Shown piece by piece: positions 20,933 to 35,839 of a stretch of 56,748 nucleotides of DNA. The notes below the pieces were generated by a model. The model saw only the letters and a list, made by a program, of their open reading frames with translations. It made no database searches and was not told the origin of the DNA. This stretch comes from Pseudomonadota bacterium. Lineage in GTDB: Bacteria; Pseudomonadota; Alphaproteobacteria; Rhodospirillales; Magnetospirillaceae. How positions within the stretch are numbered: position 1 is the first letter of the stretch; each line of letters starts with the position of its first letter. The DNA is taken from positions 1 through 56,748 of the forward strand of contig JAJXWP010000030.1 in NCBI GenBank assembly GCA_021781575.1, given 5' to 3'. Both the position numbers and the translations under genes were made by a program.

Positions 20933-23187
20933 TAGACGAAGGAATACGGGTCTATGTCCACCTGGATACGGACCCCGGCCGGCACCCGCATCCGACTCAG
21001 CCATCGGCGCAGCACGGCTTGCACCGGAACGCGGCGCGCCGCCTTGAGCAGCAGGCGGCGACGGTGGCGGCCTCGCAGCAGCGCGAGAGGTGCCGGAGCG
21101 GGCCCCAGCACCTCGATGTCGGGCTCGCGCGGGGCCAGGCGGGCCAGTTCGCCGGCGGCGGCGTCGACCGCCGCCGCATCCGGACCGGAAACGATCAGCG
21201 CCGCCAGCTTGCCGAAGGGCGGCATGCCGGCGCCCCGGCGGTCCTCCGCCTCGGCCGCGTAGAAGCGCTCCGCGTCGCCCGAGGCAAGCGCCGCCATCAC
21301 CCCGGCGTCCGGCTGGCAGGTCTGCAGGAGCACCCGTCCGGGATGGGCTGCGCGGCCGGCGCGGCCGGCAACCTGCGACAACAACTGGAAGGTCCGTTCG
21401 GCCGCCCTGAGGTCGCCGCCGGCCAGGCCAAGGTCGCCGTCGACCACACCGACCAGGGTCAACAGGGGGAAATGGTGCCCCTTGGCCACCACCTGAGTGC
21501 CGACCAGCAGGTCGATCTCATGCCGGGCCATACGGTCCACCAGTTCGGCCGCGGCGCGCGGCCCAGTCAATGTGTCGCTGGCCATGACGGCCAGGCGGGC
21601 GTCGGGAAAGCGGGCCGCCGCCTCCTCGGCCAGCCGCTCGACGCCGGGTCCGCAAGGGGCGAATCGGTCTTCCGCCCGGCAATTGGGGCAGGCCTCGGGC
21701 AGGCGCGACAGATAGCCGCAGTGATGGCACTGCAGCTTCCCCGCGGACCGATGCTCGACCAGCCAGGCCGTGCAATGAGGGCATTGCAGGCGATAGCCGC
21801 AGGCCCGGCAGAGGGTCAATGGAGCATAGCCGCGGCGATTGAGGAACAGCAGCGCCTGCTCACCGGCCGCCAGGGTTTGCTCCACCGCCGCCACCAGCGG
21901 AGCCGAGAGCCAGGACTGGCGCGGCAGAAGATGACGGCGCAGGTCGACCAGTTCGATGCCGGGCATGATCGCGCCGCCATGGCGGTTGGGCAGATGCAAC
22001 TTGGCGTAACGTCCGGCCTGCACGTTGGCCTGGGTTTCCAGCGAAGGCGTGGCCGATGCGAGGATGACGGGAATTTCGCTCAAGCGGGCCCGCACCACCG
22101 CCATGTCGCGGGCGTGGTAGATCACTCCTTCTTCCTGTTTGAACGATGCGTCGTGCTCTTCGTCGACGATGATCAAGCCCAGATCGGGATAAGGCAGGAA
22201 CAGGGCCGAGCGGGCGCCGACGACCACCCGGGCGGCACCCTCCGCCACCGCCCGCCAGCCGTCCCGGCGGGCCGCGTCGCCCAAATCGGAATGCCATTGC
22301 GTCGGGGCGCCGCCGAAGCGCCGGTGAAAGCGCTCCAGCCATTGAGCGGACAAGGCGATTTCCGGCAGCAGGACCAGCACCTGGCACCCCTGGCCAAGGG
22401 CGCGGGCCATTGCCTCGAAATACACCTCGGTCTTGCCTGAACCGGTGACGCCGTCCAGCAGGGTCACCGAGAACCCGCCGCCGATCCGCCGGCGGAGCGC
22501 CTCGGCCGCCGCGGCCTGCTCGTCGGACAAGGCCGGCCCGGGGCGCCGCCAATCGGGACCGGGAACAGCGGGGCGGATGAGAGGCACCGGTTTCAGTCCG
22601 CCCGCTTCCACCAGCCCCTTGATCACGCCAATGCCAACGCCGGCCTCGCGGGCAAGTTCGCCGGCGCTGAGGGGCGGGGCGGCCTGTGCTTCGTTCCCGT
22701 CAGCGCGGAAATCAGCGTGCGATGCCGGCGCCACCTCCAGCACCCTTCGCCTGGCCGGCGTCATCTTGATCTCGGGCTGCGGATCAGCGGCGACATAGCC
22801 GGCCGGCGGTGGCGCCGGCGGCTCGAGCGCCGCCGGCACGCTCATCGCCATTTTCAGCACGGCCCCCGGCGCCGTCAGCGTGTAAGCCGCCACCCAGTCG
22901 ATAAGGCGGCGCAAGGCTTCGGGCAATGGCGGCACCTTCAGCCTGTCGATCACCCGGCGGCACTTCTCCGGCGCCAGGTCGCTGCTCCCCGCTCCCCAAA
23001 CGACGCCAACGGCCCGGCGATTGGCCAGCGGCACCCGGATAAAATCGCCCGGCGCCAGGCGCTGCCCTTCGCCAACCACATAATCGTAGGGACCGGCCAG
23101 AGGCAACGGCAGGAGCACCGCCACCCGATCATCCGGGAGGAAGGCGGCGTCCGACGCAGGTTGGGAATTGGCACCGGTGAAGACCAT
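20932..23187 (-). CDS. priA: Primosomal replication-restart helicase PriA
   Basis: 3'-5' superfamily 2 DNA helicase that reloads the replisome at stalled forks, 751 aa. N-terminal 3'BD ([20 protein letters not shown]), Walker [14 protein letters not shown], the DEEH box in [16 protein letters not shown], and the eight-cysteine zinc region ([13 protein letters not shown] and CHHCGY...CPNC). Terminated by a hairpin at its stop codon. Divergent from the DUF484/xerC side. Confidence 0.97.
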   Translation of the reverse strand: MVFTGANSQPASDAAFLPDDRVAVLLPLPLAGPYDYVVGEGQRLAPGDFIRVPLANRRAVGVVWGAGSSDLAPEKCRRVIDRLKVPPLPEALRRLIDWVAAYTLTAPGAVLKMAMSVPAALEPPAPPPAGYVAADPQPEIKMTPARRRVLEVAPASHADFRADGNEAQAAPPLSAGELAREAGVGIGVIKGLVEAGGLKPVPLIRPAVPGPDWRRPGPALSDEQAAAAEALRRRIGGGFSVTLLDGVTGSGKTEVYFEAMARALGQGCQVLVLLPEIALSAQWLERFHRRFGGAPTQWHSDLGDAARRDGWRAVAEGAARVVVGARSALFLPYPDLGLIIVDEEHDASFKQEEGVIYHARDMAVVRARLSEIPVILASATPSLETQANVQAGRYAKLHLPNRHGGAIMPGIELVDLRRHLLPRQSWLSAPLVAAVEQTLAAGEQALLFLNRRGYAPLTLCRACGYRLQCPHCTAWLVEHRSAGKLQCHHCGYLSRLPEACPNCRAEDRFAPCGPGVERLAEEAAARFPDARLAVMASDTLTGPRAAAELVDRMARHEIDLLVGTQVVAKGHHFPLLTLVGVVDGDLGLAGGDLRAAERTFQLLSQVAGRAGRAAHPGRVLLQTCQPDAGVMAALASGDAERFYAAEAEDRRGAGMPPFGKLAALIVSGPDAAAVDAAAGELARLAPREPDIEVLGPAPAPLALLRGRHRRRLLLKAARRVPVQAVLRRWLSRMRVPAGVRIQVDIDPYSFV

Positions 23188-23236
23188 CGTCTACACTCTA
23201 GCCTGGATTACGTCCCCAGGCACCGGTTTGGCGGGA

Positions 23237-23305
23237 ATGAAATTCTTTATCGACACGGCCGACGCCGACTGGCAGAAAACCGGTCAACCCATTTTGGAAG
23301 CCTGA
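23237..23305 (+). pseudogene. Relic of a fructose-6-phosphate aldolase/transaldolase gene with internal deletion
   Basis: A 22-codon frame begins ATG with GGCGGGA just upstream. Its first nine residues, MKFFIDTAD, equal the usual N-terminus of the small transaldolase/fructose-6-phosphate aldolase family (TalC/Fsa, ~215 aa). The next segment, DWQKTGQPIL, resembles the family's C-terminal tail (DWxKTGQxI). About 190-200 middle codons are absent and the join is in frame. At the join the DNA reads GCCGAC twice in a row, which would suit deletion between short direct repeats. The stop lies 2 nt before the DUF484 ATG. Family assignment is from memory of the sequences; no search was run. Confidence 0.7.
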
Positions 23306-23307
23306 CC

Positions 23308-23993
23308 ATGGCCCGCAAGACCGAGTCTGCCAAGTCCCCGACACCGGCTCCCGCCTCCGAGGAACAGGTGGCCGCTCATCTGCGCGACCACCCGGATTTC
23401 TTCGCCCGGCATCCCGAACTGCTGGGCACGCTGGTGCCCCCGTCGCGTTTCGAGGCCGGCCCGGTGGTCGACCTTCAACAATACGTGATCGGCCGGCTGC
23501 ACGACGAGTTGGACCAGATGCGCGGCTGCGCCGAGCATCTCATCACCACCTCACGCAGCAATATGTCGATCCAGACCCGCACCCATGAAGCCGCCCTGGC
23601 GGCTCTCGATGCGGGCGGCATGAACGGCCTGATCCGTGTCATTGCCGAGGATTTTCCGGCTCTGCTCGACGTCGATCTGGCTACCATCGGGTTCGAGGCC
23701 GGTGACAAGGCGACCTTTCTGCTACCCGGCGTGCAGGTGTTGCCCGACGGCGTCCTGGATCAGGTGATGGGCATGGGCGAGGTCATGCTGCGGGCCTCGG
23801 CCGCCGGAGACCCCGTCATATTCGGCGACGGGGCCGGGCTGGTCAGCTCGTTCGCGCTGGTCCGCCTCGACCCCAAGGACCTTCCTCCGGGTCTCCTCGC
23901 TTTGGGCTCGCGCAACGAGCGCGCCTTCCACTCCAGCCAGGGAACGGAGCTCTTGGCCTTCCTCGCCCGGGTGATGGAGGACTGCATCAGGCG

Positions 23994-24012
<19 letters not shown>
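23308..24012 (+). CDS. DUF484 family protein
   Basis: 234 aa, cytoplasmic. Starts MARKTESAKSP with GGAAG ~9 nt upstream. The segment EEQVAAHLRDHPDFFARHPELLGTL is the family signature, followed by a short coiled coil (~60-100) and a GAF-like domain. The biochemical role is not established; the gene is commonly found directly before xerC, as here, where xerC starts 19 nt before this stop. The frame extends upstream but without family similarity. Confidence 0.88.
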
Positions 24013-24937
<925 letters not shown>

Positions 24938-24941
<4 letters not shown>

Positions 24942-25405
24942 CCTTTGACCTGCACGACGGAGCCCCGACGGGTCTGCAGCAGGCTGAGCAACTGCTCCTG
25001 ATCGTCCGTTGAGACCTGTTTGGCTTCCAGGTTCTTCTTCAGGTCGTCGATGAAGGCGTTGAAATCGGCCTCGCTGATGGCGAGGCCGGTATGAGCGTCG
25101 ATCAGACCGGGACCGGTGTAGACGCAGGGGCCGCTGGCATTGACACAGACCCACTGCGCCAGCACGGCCTTGAACCGGGTCAGGTCGACCTTGGCAAACT
25201 GCCCCTTGATACGCGGATCGGCCGACGCCGCGTCCACCCAGCCGTCGACCATGGCCGCCACGCCCTGCTGTCCGCCAAGGCGGCTATAGAGCGAATTGTC
25301 CTCATGCGGCCATTCGCCGCGCCCGATGAGGTCGTAATAGTAATTGGCGCAACCGCTGACGGAAGCAGCCAGAACGCCGACGGCAATGAGCGTGACGAAG
25401 CGCAT
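24938..25405 (-). CDS. Lipoprotein-type group 1 truncated haemoglobin
   Basis: 155 aa, start fixed by a strong AAGGAGGA 8 nt upstream. Lipoprotein signal with lipobox VSGC (Cys19). The globin domain starts SLYSRLGGQQGVAAMVDGWV; the probable proximal haem ligand is His105 in LIDAHTGLAISEADFNAF, the group 1 truncated globin F-helix pattern. Membrane anchoring of such a globin on the periplasmic side is unusual compared with cytoplasmic GlbN and suggests O2, NO or peroxide chemistry at the envelope (inference). It overlaps xerC tail to tail by 4 nt. Confidence 0.85.
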
Positions 25406-25505
25406 GGGCAGATCCTCCTTCAACGAGCAATAGCATAGATCACCCCCTCCGGCCATCGGGTGGAGCGGGCGGATGATCAGCCGGATGGCTTGAGCGGGGA
25501 GGCGA

Positions 25506-26912
25506 TCAGATGTGGATGGGACGCCCGTCGACCGCCAGTGCCGCTTCCTTGACCGCCTCCCCCAGCGCCGGGTGGGCGTGGCAGGTGCGGGCAATGTCCT
25601 CCGCCGCCGCGCCGAACTCCATTCCCAGGACGATCTCGGCGATCAGGTCGCCGGCCTCGGGGCCGATGATATGGCAGCCCAGAACCCGGTCGGTCTTGGC
25701 ATCGGCCAGAATCTTGACGAAGCCGTCGGTGTCGCCATTGGCCCGGGCCCGGCCGTTGGCGGTGAAGGGGAACTTGCCCACCTTGTAGGCGACGCCATCG
25801 GCCTTCAGCTGCTCCTCGGTCCTGCCCACATTGGCCACCTCTGGCCAAGTGTAGACGACACCCGGAATGGCTTCATAGTTGACATGGCCGGCTTGGCCGG
25901 CCAGTTGTTCGGCCAGGGCCACACCCTCGTCCTCGGCCTTGTGCGCCAGCATGGCACCCCCGATGACGTCACCGATGGCATAGATGCCCGGTACGCTGGT
26001 GCGAAAATGGCCGTCGACCTTGATGAAGCCGCGATTGTCCATCTCGATGCCGACCTCTTTGGCACCCACCCCATTGGTAAAGGGCCGCCGGCCAATGGCC
26101 ACCAGCACCGCCTCGGCGGTGAGTTCTTCTTTGTTGCCGCCTTTGGCCGGCTCGAGCGACAGGGTGACGGCGCTCGCGCCGCTCTCGGCACCGGTCACCT
26201 TGGTCGCCAGTTTGAACTTCAGGCCCTGGCGTTCCAGGATGCGCTGCATCTGCTTCGAGATCTCGCCGTCGTGAAACGGCAAGGCGCGATCGAGATATTC
26301 CACCACCGTCACCTCGGAGCCAAGACGGCGCCACACCGAGCCAAGCTCAAGCCCGATCACCCCGGCGCCGATCACCACCAGATGCTTCGGCACAGCCGGC
26401 AGCTCCAGCGCCCCGGTAGACGAAATGACCCGCTTTTCGTCGATCTCGACGCCGGGCAGCGGGGTGACCTCCGAGCCGGTGGCGATGACGATGCTCTTGG
26501 CGGCGATATTCTGCTCGCCGTCAGCACCTTTCACCGTGACCCGCCCCGGTCCGGCGATACGGCCTTCGCCGATCAGATAGGCCACCTTGTGCTTCTTGAA
26601 CAGGAACTCGATGCCCTTGGTGTTGTCGTTCACCACCTTCTGCTTGCGGGCCATCATGGTGGCCAAGTCCAACTCGATCTTGCCAACCTTGATGCCGTGC
26701 TCGGCGAAATGGTGCTGCGCCGCCTCGTAGTGATGCGACGACTGGAGCAGGGCTTTGGAGGGAATACAGCCGACGTTCAGGCAGGTGCCGCCCAGGGCGC
26801 CGCGCTTCTCCACACAAGCGGTCTTCAGGCCCAGCTGCGCGGCACGGATGGCCGCCACATAACCGCCGGGGCCGCCACCAATGACGACAACGTCGAAAGA
26901 ATTGTCACTCAT
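25506..26912 (-). CDS. lpdA: Dihydrolipoyl dehydrogenase (E3)
   Basis: FAD enzyme that reoxidises the lipoyl group of the 2-oxoglutarate dehydrogenase complex, 468 aa. Redox disulfide Cys44/Cys49 in [16 protein letters not shown] motif [13 protein letters not shown] motif [12 protein letters not shown], and the C-terminal His-Glu pair HAHPALGE (His447). Last gene of mdh-sucCDAB-lpdA, separated from sucB by 182 bp of repeat DNA, so it may have partly independent expression. Confidence 0.97.
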   Translation of the reverse strand: MSDNSFDVVVIGGGPGGYVAAIRAAQLGLKTACVEKRGALGGTCLNVGCIPSKALLQSSHHYEAAQHHFAEHGIKVGKIELDLATMMARKQKVVNDNTKGIEFLFKKHKVAYLIGEGRIAGPGRVTVKGADGEQNIAAKSIVIATGSEVTPLPGVEIDEKRVISSTGALELPAVPKHLVVIGAGVIGLELGSVWRRLGSEVTVVEYLDRALPFHDGEISKQMQRILERQGLKFKLATKVTGAESGASAVTLSLEPAKGGNKEELTAEAVLVAIGRRPFTNGVGAKEVGIEMDNRGFIKVDGHFRTSVPGIYAIGDVIGGAMLAHKAEDEGVALAEQLAGQAGHVNYEAIPGVVYTWPEVANVGRTEEQLKADGVAYKVGKFPFTANGRARANGDTDGFVKILADAKTDRVLGCHIIGPEAGDLIAEIVLGMEFGAAAEDIARTCHAHPALGEAVKEAALAVDGRPIHI

Positions 26913-26930
26913 CGCAATTCCTCAAAATAA

Positions 26931-27083
26931 TTCACCACGGGCGGCACGGAGAAAAATGAAGATTGCAGAGATGCTCGTTCCACCACGTCATCCCCGGGCT
27001 TGACCCGGGGATCCATGGATTGCCGGGTCAAGCCCGGCAATGACGAAAGTGGCGTGGATCCCTCTCCGTATCTCCGTGGTGAA
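26931..27083. repeat. Inverted-repeat element enclosing a second palindrome
   Basis: Left arm 26931-26952 (TTCACCACGG...CACGGAGA) and right arm 27063-27083 (TCTCCGTATCTCCGTGGTGAA) are imperfect inverted repeats about 110 bp apart. The 60-bp palindrome at 26986-27045 sits between them, as if inserted into the element. It fills most of the sucB-lpdA gap. Related inverted-repeat elements are at 42001 and 56492. Confidence 0.75.
26986..27045. repeat. Dispersed 60-bp palindromic element, copy 1
   Basis: Bounded by CGTCA...TGACG. Contains two stem-loops, CCCCGGGCTTGACCCGGGG and TTGCCGGGTCAAGCCCGGCAA (arms separated by TCAAG), flanking the core ATCCATGGAT. The same design occurs at 47155 and 49277. 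Elements like this are common between genes in alphaproteobacteria and are often mistranslated as MPGLDPGIH peptides. Confidence 0.85.
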
Positions 27084-27094
27084 AATTCGCCAAA

Positions 27095-28303
27095 TCACAT
27101 ATCCAGCAAAATCCGCTGCGGATCTTCGATGCATTCCTTGACACGCACCAGGAACGATACTGCCTCGCGGCCGTCGATGACGCGATGGTCATAGGACAGC
27201 GCCAGATACATCATGGGCCGCGCCTCGATCTTGCCGTCCGGCAGGACCATAGGACGCATCTGCGTCTTGTGCATGCCGAGGATGCCCGACTGCGGCGGGT
27301 TGAGAATCGGCGTGCTCATCAGCGACCCGTAGACGCCGCCGTTGGAGATGGTGAAAGTGCCGCCGGTCATCTCCTCGATGGTCAGCTTGCCGTCGCGTGC
27401 CTTGCGGCCATAGTTGGCGATGGCCTTCTCCACCTCGGCGAAGCTTAAGCGGTCGGCATCGCGCACCACCGGCACCACCAGACCGTTGGGGGTGCCGACG
27501 GCAACGCCGATGTCGTAATAATTCTTGTAGACGAGATCGTCGCCGTCGATCTCGGCGTTGACCGCCGGCCATTCCTTGAGCGCGGTGACGCAGGCTTTGA
27601 CGAAAAACGACATGAAGCCCAGCTTGACGCCGTGCTTTTTCTCGAATGCGTCCTTGTACTGATTGCGCAGACCGTTGAGCGCCGTCATGTCCACCTCGTT
27701 GAAGGTGGTCAGCATGGCGGCGGTGTTCTGCGCCTCTTTCAGGCGCTCGGCGATGCGCTTCCTGAGGCGGGTCATCTTCACCCGCTCTTCGCGCAGATCG
27801 GTCGGCCGCGGTGCCGTCGAAGCCGGTGCCGGCGCCGGAGCGCGGGCAGCGGGCGGCGCGGCGGGCCGTTCCAGGACCGCCAGAACGTCTCCCTTGGTGA
27901 CCCGGCCATCCTTGCCGGTGCCGCCGATGGCCGCGGCATCCAGCCGGTTTTCCTCGATCAGCTTGCGAGCCGAGGGGGCGGGCGGATGGGCCGCCGGCGG
28001 CGTGGCGGCCGGGGCCGCCGCGGCAGCCTTGGCCCCAGCGGCGGCAGGCTTCGCTTTGCCAGCGGCGCCGGCTTCGATACTGCCGAGCAGGGCGCCGACG
28101 GCAACCGAGGCGCCAACCTCGACGGCGATTTCCGTCAAGGTGCCGGCGGCCGGCGCCGGCACCTCGACGGTGACTTTGTCGGTCTCCAATTCGACGATCG
28201 GCTCATCGGCGGCAACCGCGTCGCCCACCTGTTTGAACCACTTGGCGACGGTCGCTTCGGAAACGGATTCGCCCAGTGCGGGCACAACGATTTGGGTGGT
28301 CAT
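27095..28303 (-). CDS. sucB: 2-oxoglutarate dehydrogenase E2 (dihydrolipoyl succinyltransferase)
   Basis: 402 aa. N-terminal lipoyl domain with lipoylated Lys43 ([11 protein letters not shown]), Ala/Pro-rich linker, peripheral-subunit-binding domain ([31 protein letters not shown]) and a C-terminal catalytic domain with the active-site block [13 protein letters not shown]. Start at 28303 is chosen from [13 protein letters not shown] with GAGGGAG upstream; the open frame extends further but into sucA. Lies 16 bp after sucA. Confidence 0.97.
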   Translation of the reverse strand: MTTQIVVPALGESVSEATVAKWFKQVGDAVAADEPIVELETDKVTVEVPAPAAGTLTEIAVEVGASVAVGALLGSIEAGAAGKAKPAAAGAKAAAAAPAATPPAAHPPAPSARKLIEENRLDAAAIGGTGKDGRVTKGDVLAVLERPAAPPAARAPAPAPASTAPRPTDLREERVKMTRLRKRIAERLKEAQNTAAMLTTFNEVDMTALNGLRNQYKDAFEKKHGVKLGFMSFFVKACVTALKEWPAVNAEIDGDDLVYKNYYDIGVAVGTPNGLVVPVVRDADRLSFAEVEKAIANYGRKARDGKLTIEEMTGGTFTISNGGVYGSLMSTPILNPPQSGILGMHKTQMRPMVLPDGKIEARPMMYLALSYDHRVIDGREAVSFLVRVKECIEDPQRILLDM

Positions 28304-28319
28304 CAGACTCCCTCGCCTT

Positions 28320-31289
28320 CTAGTTTCTTGGGCTTTGGATGATGGACAGCTTGGTGATGCGCCGGAACGGCTGGGCCAGCGCCGACAGCGGGGCGCTGAG
28401 AGCCTGTTCGACCAGCATCGCCTGCTCCTGCACATGGCTCTTGTGCAGGCCGGTGGCCGGCGAAGCCGCCGCCTTGCGGCCGACGTAATAGGCCTTGGGA
28501 AACTTGTGGCTCAGTTCCTCGAGGACGAATTCGAGCCGCCGGTCGACGAAGCTCCAGGGCCCCATGTTGGCCGGCTCCTCCTGGCACCACACCACTTCGG
28601 CGTGGATGTAGCGGCCGAGCTGCTTCCGGATGGAGTTCTTGGGCCAGGGGTAGAGCTGCTCGACACGGATGATGGCGACGTCGTTGATGCCTCGCTTCGC
28701 CCGCTCTTCGAACAGATCGTAATAGACCTTGCCTGAACACAGGACCACTCGCCGGATCTCTTCGTCCGGCACCAGGGGCTCGGTCTCCGCGATGATCCGG
28801 TGGAAGCGCGTGCCAGGCCCCATCTGCTCCAGGGCGCTGACCGCCAGCTTGTGCCGCAGCAGCGACTTCGGCGTCATCAGCACCAACGGCTTGCGGTAGT
28901 TGCGCCGCACCTGGCGGCGCAGGGCATGAAAATAGTTGGCCGGCGTGGTGACGTTGCAGACCTGCCAGTTGTCCTCGGCACACATCTGGAGATAGCGCTC
29001 CCAGCGCGCCGAGCTGTGCTCGGGTCCCTGCCCTTCGTAGCCGTGCGGCAACAGCATGACCAGCCCCGACATGCGCAGCCACTTGGCTTCACCCGAGGAA
29101 ATGAACTGGTCGATGATCACCTGGGCGCCGTTGGCGAAATCACCGAACTGCGCTTCCCACAGGATCAGCCCCGACGGTTCGGACAGTGAATAGCCGTATT
29201 CGAAGCCAAGCACCCCTTCTTCCGAAAGCAGTGAATCGATGACCTCGTAATGGGCCTGGCCGGCGCGGATATGGTTCAGCGGCGCGTAACGCTCTTCGGT
29301 TTCCTGGTCGACCAGGACCGAATGGCGCTGCGAGAAGGTGCCGCGGCCGCTGTCCTGGCCCGACAGTCGGACCGCTGTGCCTTCCACCAACACGGTGCCG
29401 AAGGCCAGCGCCTCGGCGGTCGCCCAGTCGATGCCCCGGCCTGTCTTCATCATCTGCTGCTTGGCTTCCAACTGCCGGACGATCTTGCGATTGACCGTGA
29501 CGCCGGTTGGCACCGTCGAAATGGCCCGGCCAACCTCGCCGAGAAGTTCCAGCGAGACGTCCGTATTCTCGTCACACATCTCCTCTTCTTCGGTCAGCAC
29601 GCGGATACCAGCCCATTTGCCTTCCAGCCAGTCGGCCTTGTTGACCTTGTAGGAACTGGCCGCGGCAAAGGCATCCTCAAGCTGATGCTGGAACTCCGAG
29701 ACCATCTGTCCGGCCTCGTCTTCGCTCAGCACCCCTTCCTCGATCAGCTTGGTCGCATAGATCTGGCGGGTGGTGGGGTGGGAGGCGATCTTGCGGTACA
29801 TCAGGGGCTGGGTGAACGCCGGCTCGTCGCTCTCGTTGTGGCCGTGGCGGCGATAGCACACCATGTCCAACACCACGTCGGTCTTGAATTCCTGACGGAA
29901 CTCGGTGGCGATGCGGGCGGCGTGGACCACCGCTTCGGCATCGTCGCCGTTGACATGGAAGATCGGCGCCTGGACCATCTTGGCGACATCGGTGCAATAG
30001 GGGCCGGAGCGCGAATACTGGGGCGCCGTGGTGAATCCGATCTGATTGTTGATCACCACATGCACGGTGCCGCCAGTGGTGTAGCCCTTGATCTGGCTCA
30101 TGGCGAAGCATTCATGCACCACGCCCTGGCCGGCGAAGGCGGCGTCGCCGTGGATCAACAGGCCCATCACCTCGCTCCGCGCGATGTCACCGCGCTGGGT
30201 CTGCTTGGCACGGACCTTCCCCAGCACCACCGGATCGACCACCTCGAGATGGGACGGATTGGCGGTCAGCGACAGATGGACCGGATGGCCGTCGAAGTCC
30301 CGGTCGGCAGAGGTACCCAAGTGGTATTTCACGTCACCCGATCCCTGGACGTCCTCCGGCTTGGCGGGATTGCCCTGGAATTCCGAGAAGAGCGCCGTAA
30401 ACGGCTTCTTGACGAAATTGGTCAGCACGTTGAGGCGGCCGCGATGGGCCATGCCGATAACCACTTCACGCAAGCCCAGTTGGCCGCCACGCTTCAGGAT
30501 CTGCTCCATGGCGGCGATCAGCGCTTCGCCGCCTTCCAGGCCGAAGCGCTTGGTGCCGGTGTACTTCATTTGCAGGAAGCGCTCCAGCCCCTCGGCCTCG
30601 GTAAGGCGTTCGAGAATGGCCTTCTTGCCCCGCTCGGTGAATTCGGTGTGATTGCGGATGGATTCGATGCGCTTCTGGATCCAGGCCTTCTGCTCGGGAT
30701 CCTGGATATGCATGAACTCGACGCCGATGGTACCGCAATAGGTTTCCCTGAGGATCTTGATGATGTTCCGCAAGGTCGCCGTTTCCAGCCCCAGCACATT
30801 GTCGACGAAGATCTCGCGGTCGAGATCGCCGTCGGTGAAGCCGTAGCTGTGGTAATCCAGTTCGGGATGAGGCTCGGGCTTGTGCAGGCGCAATGGGTCG
30901 AGGTCGGCCTGCAGATGGCCACGCACGCGATAGGCGCGGATGAGCATCAGCGCCCGGATGGAATCGAGGGTGGATTTGCGGATTTCGTCCGGGGACGGCG
31001 CTGCCGCGGCGGCTTTTGCCTTGCCGTCAGCCTTCCTGGCCACCGTCGGCTCCTCGATGACGGCACCAATGACTTTATTACCGTTCCGCCCCCAGGGGGC
31101 CCCTTTGAGTTCCGCCAGAATGGATCGGCCGTCGTCGTTCAGTTCCTGGAAGAACTGGGCCCAGCTGGCGTCTACGGTAGAAGGGTCTTCAACAAAACGA
31201 GCATATAATTCTGAGACGTAAGTTGCATTGGCACCGCTCAGAAAAGACGTGTGGCTCTGCTCCATACTGACACAGTGGGCGCGGCTCAT
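28320..31289 (-). CDS. sucA: 2-oxoglutarate dehydrogenase E1
   Basis: Thiamine-diphosphate-dependent decarboxylating component, 989 aa, family length. N-terminal E2-binding segment with [17 protein letters not shown], the block [23 protein letters not shown], and the ThDP motif region [24 protein letters not shown]...GFTT. ATG 31289 is favoured because AGGAGG lies about 10 nt upstream; ATG 31265 and TTG 31325 are alternatives. Lies in the operon between sucD and sucB. Confidence 0.97.
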   Translation of the reverse strand: MSRAHCVSMEQSHTSFLSGANATYVSELYARFVEDPSTVDASWAQFFQELNDDGRSILAELKGAPWGRNGNKVIGAVIEEPTVARKADGKAKAAAAAPSPDEIRKSTLDSIRALMLIRAYRVRGHLQADLDPLRLHKPEPHPELDYHSYGFTDGDLDREIFVDNVLGLETATLRNIIKILRETYCGTIGVEFMHIQDPEQKAWIQKRIESIRNHTEFTERGKKAILERLTEAEGLERFLQMKYTGTKRFGLEGGEALIAAMEQILKRGGQLGLREVVIGMAHRGRLNVLTNFVKKPFTALFSEFQGNPAKPEDVQGSGDVKYHLGTSADRDFDGHPVHLSLTANPSHLEVVDPVVLGKVRAKQTQRGDIARSEVMGLLIHGDAAFAGQGVVHECFAMSQIKGYTTGGTVHVVINNQIGFTTAPQYSRSGPYCTDVAKMVQAPIFHVNGDDAEAVVHAARIATEFRQEFKTDVVLDMVCYRRHGHNESDEPAFTQPLMYRKIASHPTTRQIYATKLIEEGVLSEDEAGQMVSEFQHQLEDAFAAASSYKVNKADWLEGKWAGIRVLTEEEEMCDENTDVSLELLGEVGRAISTVPTGVTVNRKIVRQLEAKQQMMKTGRGIDWATAEALAFGTVLVEGTAVRLSGQDSGRGTFSQRHSVLVDQETEERYAPLNHIRAGQAHYEVIDSLLSEEGVLGFEYGYSLSEPSGLILWEAQFGDFANGAQVIIDQFISSGEAKWLRMSGLVMLLPHGYEGQGPEHSSARWERYLQMCAEDNWQVCNVTTPANYFHALRRQVRRNYRKPLVLMTPKSLLRHKLAVSALEQMGPGTRFHRIIAETEPLVPDEEIRRVVLCSGKVYYDLFEERAKRGINDVAIIRVEQLYPWPKNSIRKQLGRYIHAEVVWCQEEPANMGPWSFVDRRLEFVLEELSHKFPKAYYVGRKAAASPATGLHKSHVQEQAMLVEQALSAPLSALAQPFRRITKLSIIQSPRN

Positions 31290-31365
31290 CGCCGCGCCCC
31301 CTCCTGATACTTGCCGTTCGCTCAACGGTCTTCTGTTACGCCCGAAGGCGGGTATGTCGCGTTGC

Positions 31366-32241
31366 CTATCCGCGCAGCACTTTGAGCATGGTGCTGCCCA
31401 GCGAGGCCGGCGAGTCGGCGACAGTCACGCCGGCGCTCTTCAACGCTTCAATCTTGTCTCCGGCGCCCCCCTTGCCGCCCGAGATGATGGCGCCGGCATG
31501 GCCCATGCGGCGCCCGGGCGGGGCAGTGAGACCGGCAATAAAGCCGACAACCGGCTTCTTGACCTTCGATGACTTCAGCAGCGCGGCACCGTCCTCCTCG
31601 GCCGATCCCCCGATTTCGCCGATCATGATGATCGCCTGCGTTTCGGGATCGCCGAGGAACAGATCCAGCGCATCGACGAAGTTGGTGCCGTTGATCGGGT
31701 CACCGCCGATACCGATGCAGGTGGTCTGGCCGAGCCCGGCCGCCGTCGTCTGAGCTACCGCTTCATAGGTAAGCGTGCCCGAGCGCGAGACAATGCCGAT
31801 CTTCCCGCGGGAGTGAATATGGCCGGGCATGATGCCGATCTTGCACTCGCCGGGGGTAATGACGCCCGGGCAGTTGGGCCCGATCAGGCGGGTCTTGGAG
31901 CCGCTCAGCGCCCGCTTCACCGCCAGCATGTCAACCACCGGAATACCCTCGGTGATGCAGACGGCGAGTTCGATCTCCGCATCGATCGCTTCCAGAATGG
32001 CGTCGGCGGCGAATGGCGGCGGCACGTAGATGACGCTGGCATTGGCGCCGGTCTTGGCCTTGGCCTCGGCGACGGTGTTGAATACCGGCAGATCGAGATG
32101 AGTCGTGCCGCCCTTGCCCGGCGTCACGCCGCCGACCATCCGGGTGCCGTAGGCAATGGCCTGCTCGGAGTGGAAGGTCCCCTGGGCCCCGGTGAAACCC
32201 TGACAGATGACCTTGGTATCTTTATTAACGAGAACGGCCAT
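31366..32241 (-). CDS. sucD: Succinyl-CoA synthetase subunit alpha
   Basis: Substrate-level phosphorylation step of the TCA cycle, 291 aa. CoA-binding Rossmann domain ([20 protein letters not shown]) and the phosphohistidine block [21 protein letters not shown]. The start codon overlaps the sucC stop in a TAATG arrangement, implying coupled translation for a 1:1 complex. Confidence 0.97.
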   Translation of the reverse strand: MAVLVNKDTKVICQGFTGAQGTFHSEQAIAYGTRMVGGVTPGKGGTTHLDLPVFNTVAEAKAKTGANASVIYVPPPFAADAILEAIDAEIELAVCITEGIPVVDMLAVKRALSGSKTRLIGPNCPGVITPGECKIGIMPGHIHSRGKIGIVSRSGTLTYEAVAQTTAAGLGQTTCIGIGGDPINGTNFVDALDLFLGDPETQAIIMIGEIGGSAEEDGAALLKSSKVKKPVVGFIAGLTAPPGRRMGHAGAIISGGKGGAGDKIEALKSAGVTVADSPASLGSTMLKVLRG

Positions 32242-33437
32242 TACTCAGCCTCCTTGACGGCCTTGACCACCTTTTCGGCGGCATCCGCCAGGTTGTCGGC
32301 AGCGATGATGGGCAGACCCGACTGCGACAGGATCTTCTTGCCCAATTCCACATTGGTTCCTTCCAGGCGGACCACCAGCGGCACATTGAGGCTGACCTCG
32401 CGAGCCGCGGCGACGACGCCTTCGGCGATCACGTCGCAGCGCATGATGCCGCCGAAGATGTTGACCAGGATGCCTTCGACATTGGGATCGGACAGGATCA
32501 GCTTGAAGGCGGTGGTCACCCGCTCCTTGGTGGCGCCGCCGCCGACGTCAAGGAAGTTGGCGGGCTCGGAGCCGTAGAGCTTGATGATGTCCATGGTCGC
32601 CATGGCCAGACCGGCGCCGTTGACCATGCAGCCGATCTGTCCGTCCAGCTTGATGTAGTTCAGGCTGTGGCGGGCGGCTTCCAGTTCGGCCGGATCCTCT
32701 TCCGACTCGTCGCGCAACTCTTCGATGTCCTTGTGGCGGAACAGCGCATTGTCGTCGAAATTGACCTTGGCATCGAGCGCGATGACCTCGCCGGCGCCGG
32801 TGACCACCAGCGGGTTGATCTCGACGATCGACGCGTCAAGGTCGATAAAGGCCTTGTAAAGCGCGCCGATGAATTTCACCGCGGTGTTGACCTGCTTGCC
32901 CTCCAGGCCCAGACCGAAGGCGATCTTGCGGCCGTGGTACTGCTGGAAGCCCTGCACCGGGTCGATGGCCACCTTGAGGATCTTCTCAGGAGTCTTGGCA
33001 GCCACCTCCTCGATTTCCATCCCGCCCTCGGTCGAGGCCATGATGGTGATGCGGCTGGTGGCACGATCGATCAGCATGCCGAGATAAAGCTCGCGCTTGA
33101 TATCGCAGCCTTCCTCGATATAGACGCGCTTGACTTCCTTGCCGGCCGGACCGGTCTGGTGGGTCACCAGAATCTGGCTCAGCATGGCGGCCGCGTTGTC
33201 GCGCACGTCGTCGACCGACTTCACGACGCGGACGCCACCGCCTTCGCTTTCCTTGCCCTTGAACTTGCCCTTGCCGCGACCGCCGGCATGGATCTGCGAC
33301 TTGACGACCCAGATCGGTCCGCCCAGTTCCTTGGCCACATGCTCGGCTTCGCTCGGCGTGTAGGCGACGCCGCCCTTGAGGACGGCGACGCCGTACTTGG
33401 CAAGCAGCTTCTTGGCTTGATACTCGTGAATATTCAT
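32241..33437 (-). CDS. sucC: Succinyl-CoA synthetase subunit beta
   Basis: ATP-grasp subunit, 398 aa. N-terminal [17 protein letters not shown], the segment [17 protein letters not shown], metal-binding region [22 protein letters not shown], and the C-terminal block [21 protein letters not shown]. Follows mdh by 28 bp and overlaps sucD by 1 nt. Confidence 0.97.
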   Translation of the reverse strand: MNIHEYQAKKLLAKYGVAVLKGGVAYTPSEAEHVAKELGGPIWVVKSQIHAGGRGKGKFKGKESEGGGVRVVKSVDDVRDNAAAMLSQILVTHQTGPAGKEVKRVYIEEGCDIKRELYLGMLIDRATSRITIMASTEGGMEIEEVAAKTPEKILKVAIDPVQGFQQYHGRKIAFGLGLEGKQVNTAVKFIGALYKAFIDLDASIVEINPLVVTGAGEVIALDAKVNFDDNALFRHKDIEELRDESEEDPAELEAARHSLNYIKLDGQIGCMVNGAGLAMATMDIIKLYGSEPANFLDVGGGATKERVTTAFKLILSDPNVEGILVNIFGGIMRCDVIAEGVVAAAREVSLNVPLVVRLEGTNVELGKKILSQSGLPIIAADNLADAAEKVVKAVKEAE

Positions 33438-33465
33438 GGACGTCTCATCCCTTAAGGCCGAAAGA

Positions 33466-35773
<2,308 letters not shown>

Positions 35774-35839
35774 GGGCGCCGGAGTTTACCCGGTCTGCCG
35801 GTGAGCGCAAGCATACTTAGGATTTGAATCGTTGCACCG

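Noticed and set aside
29250-31208. 652-codon plus-strand frame over sucA
   Set aside because: Antisense of sucA; arises from codon bias in high-GC DNA.
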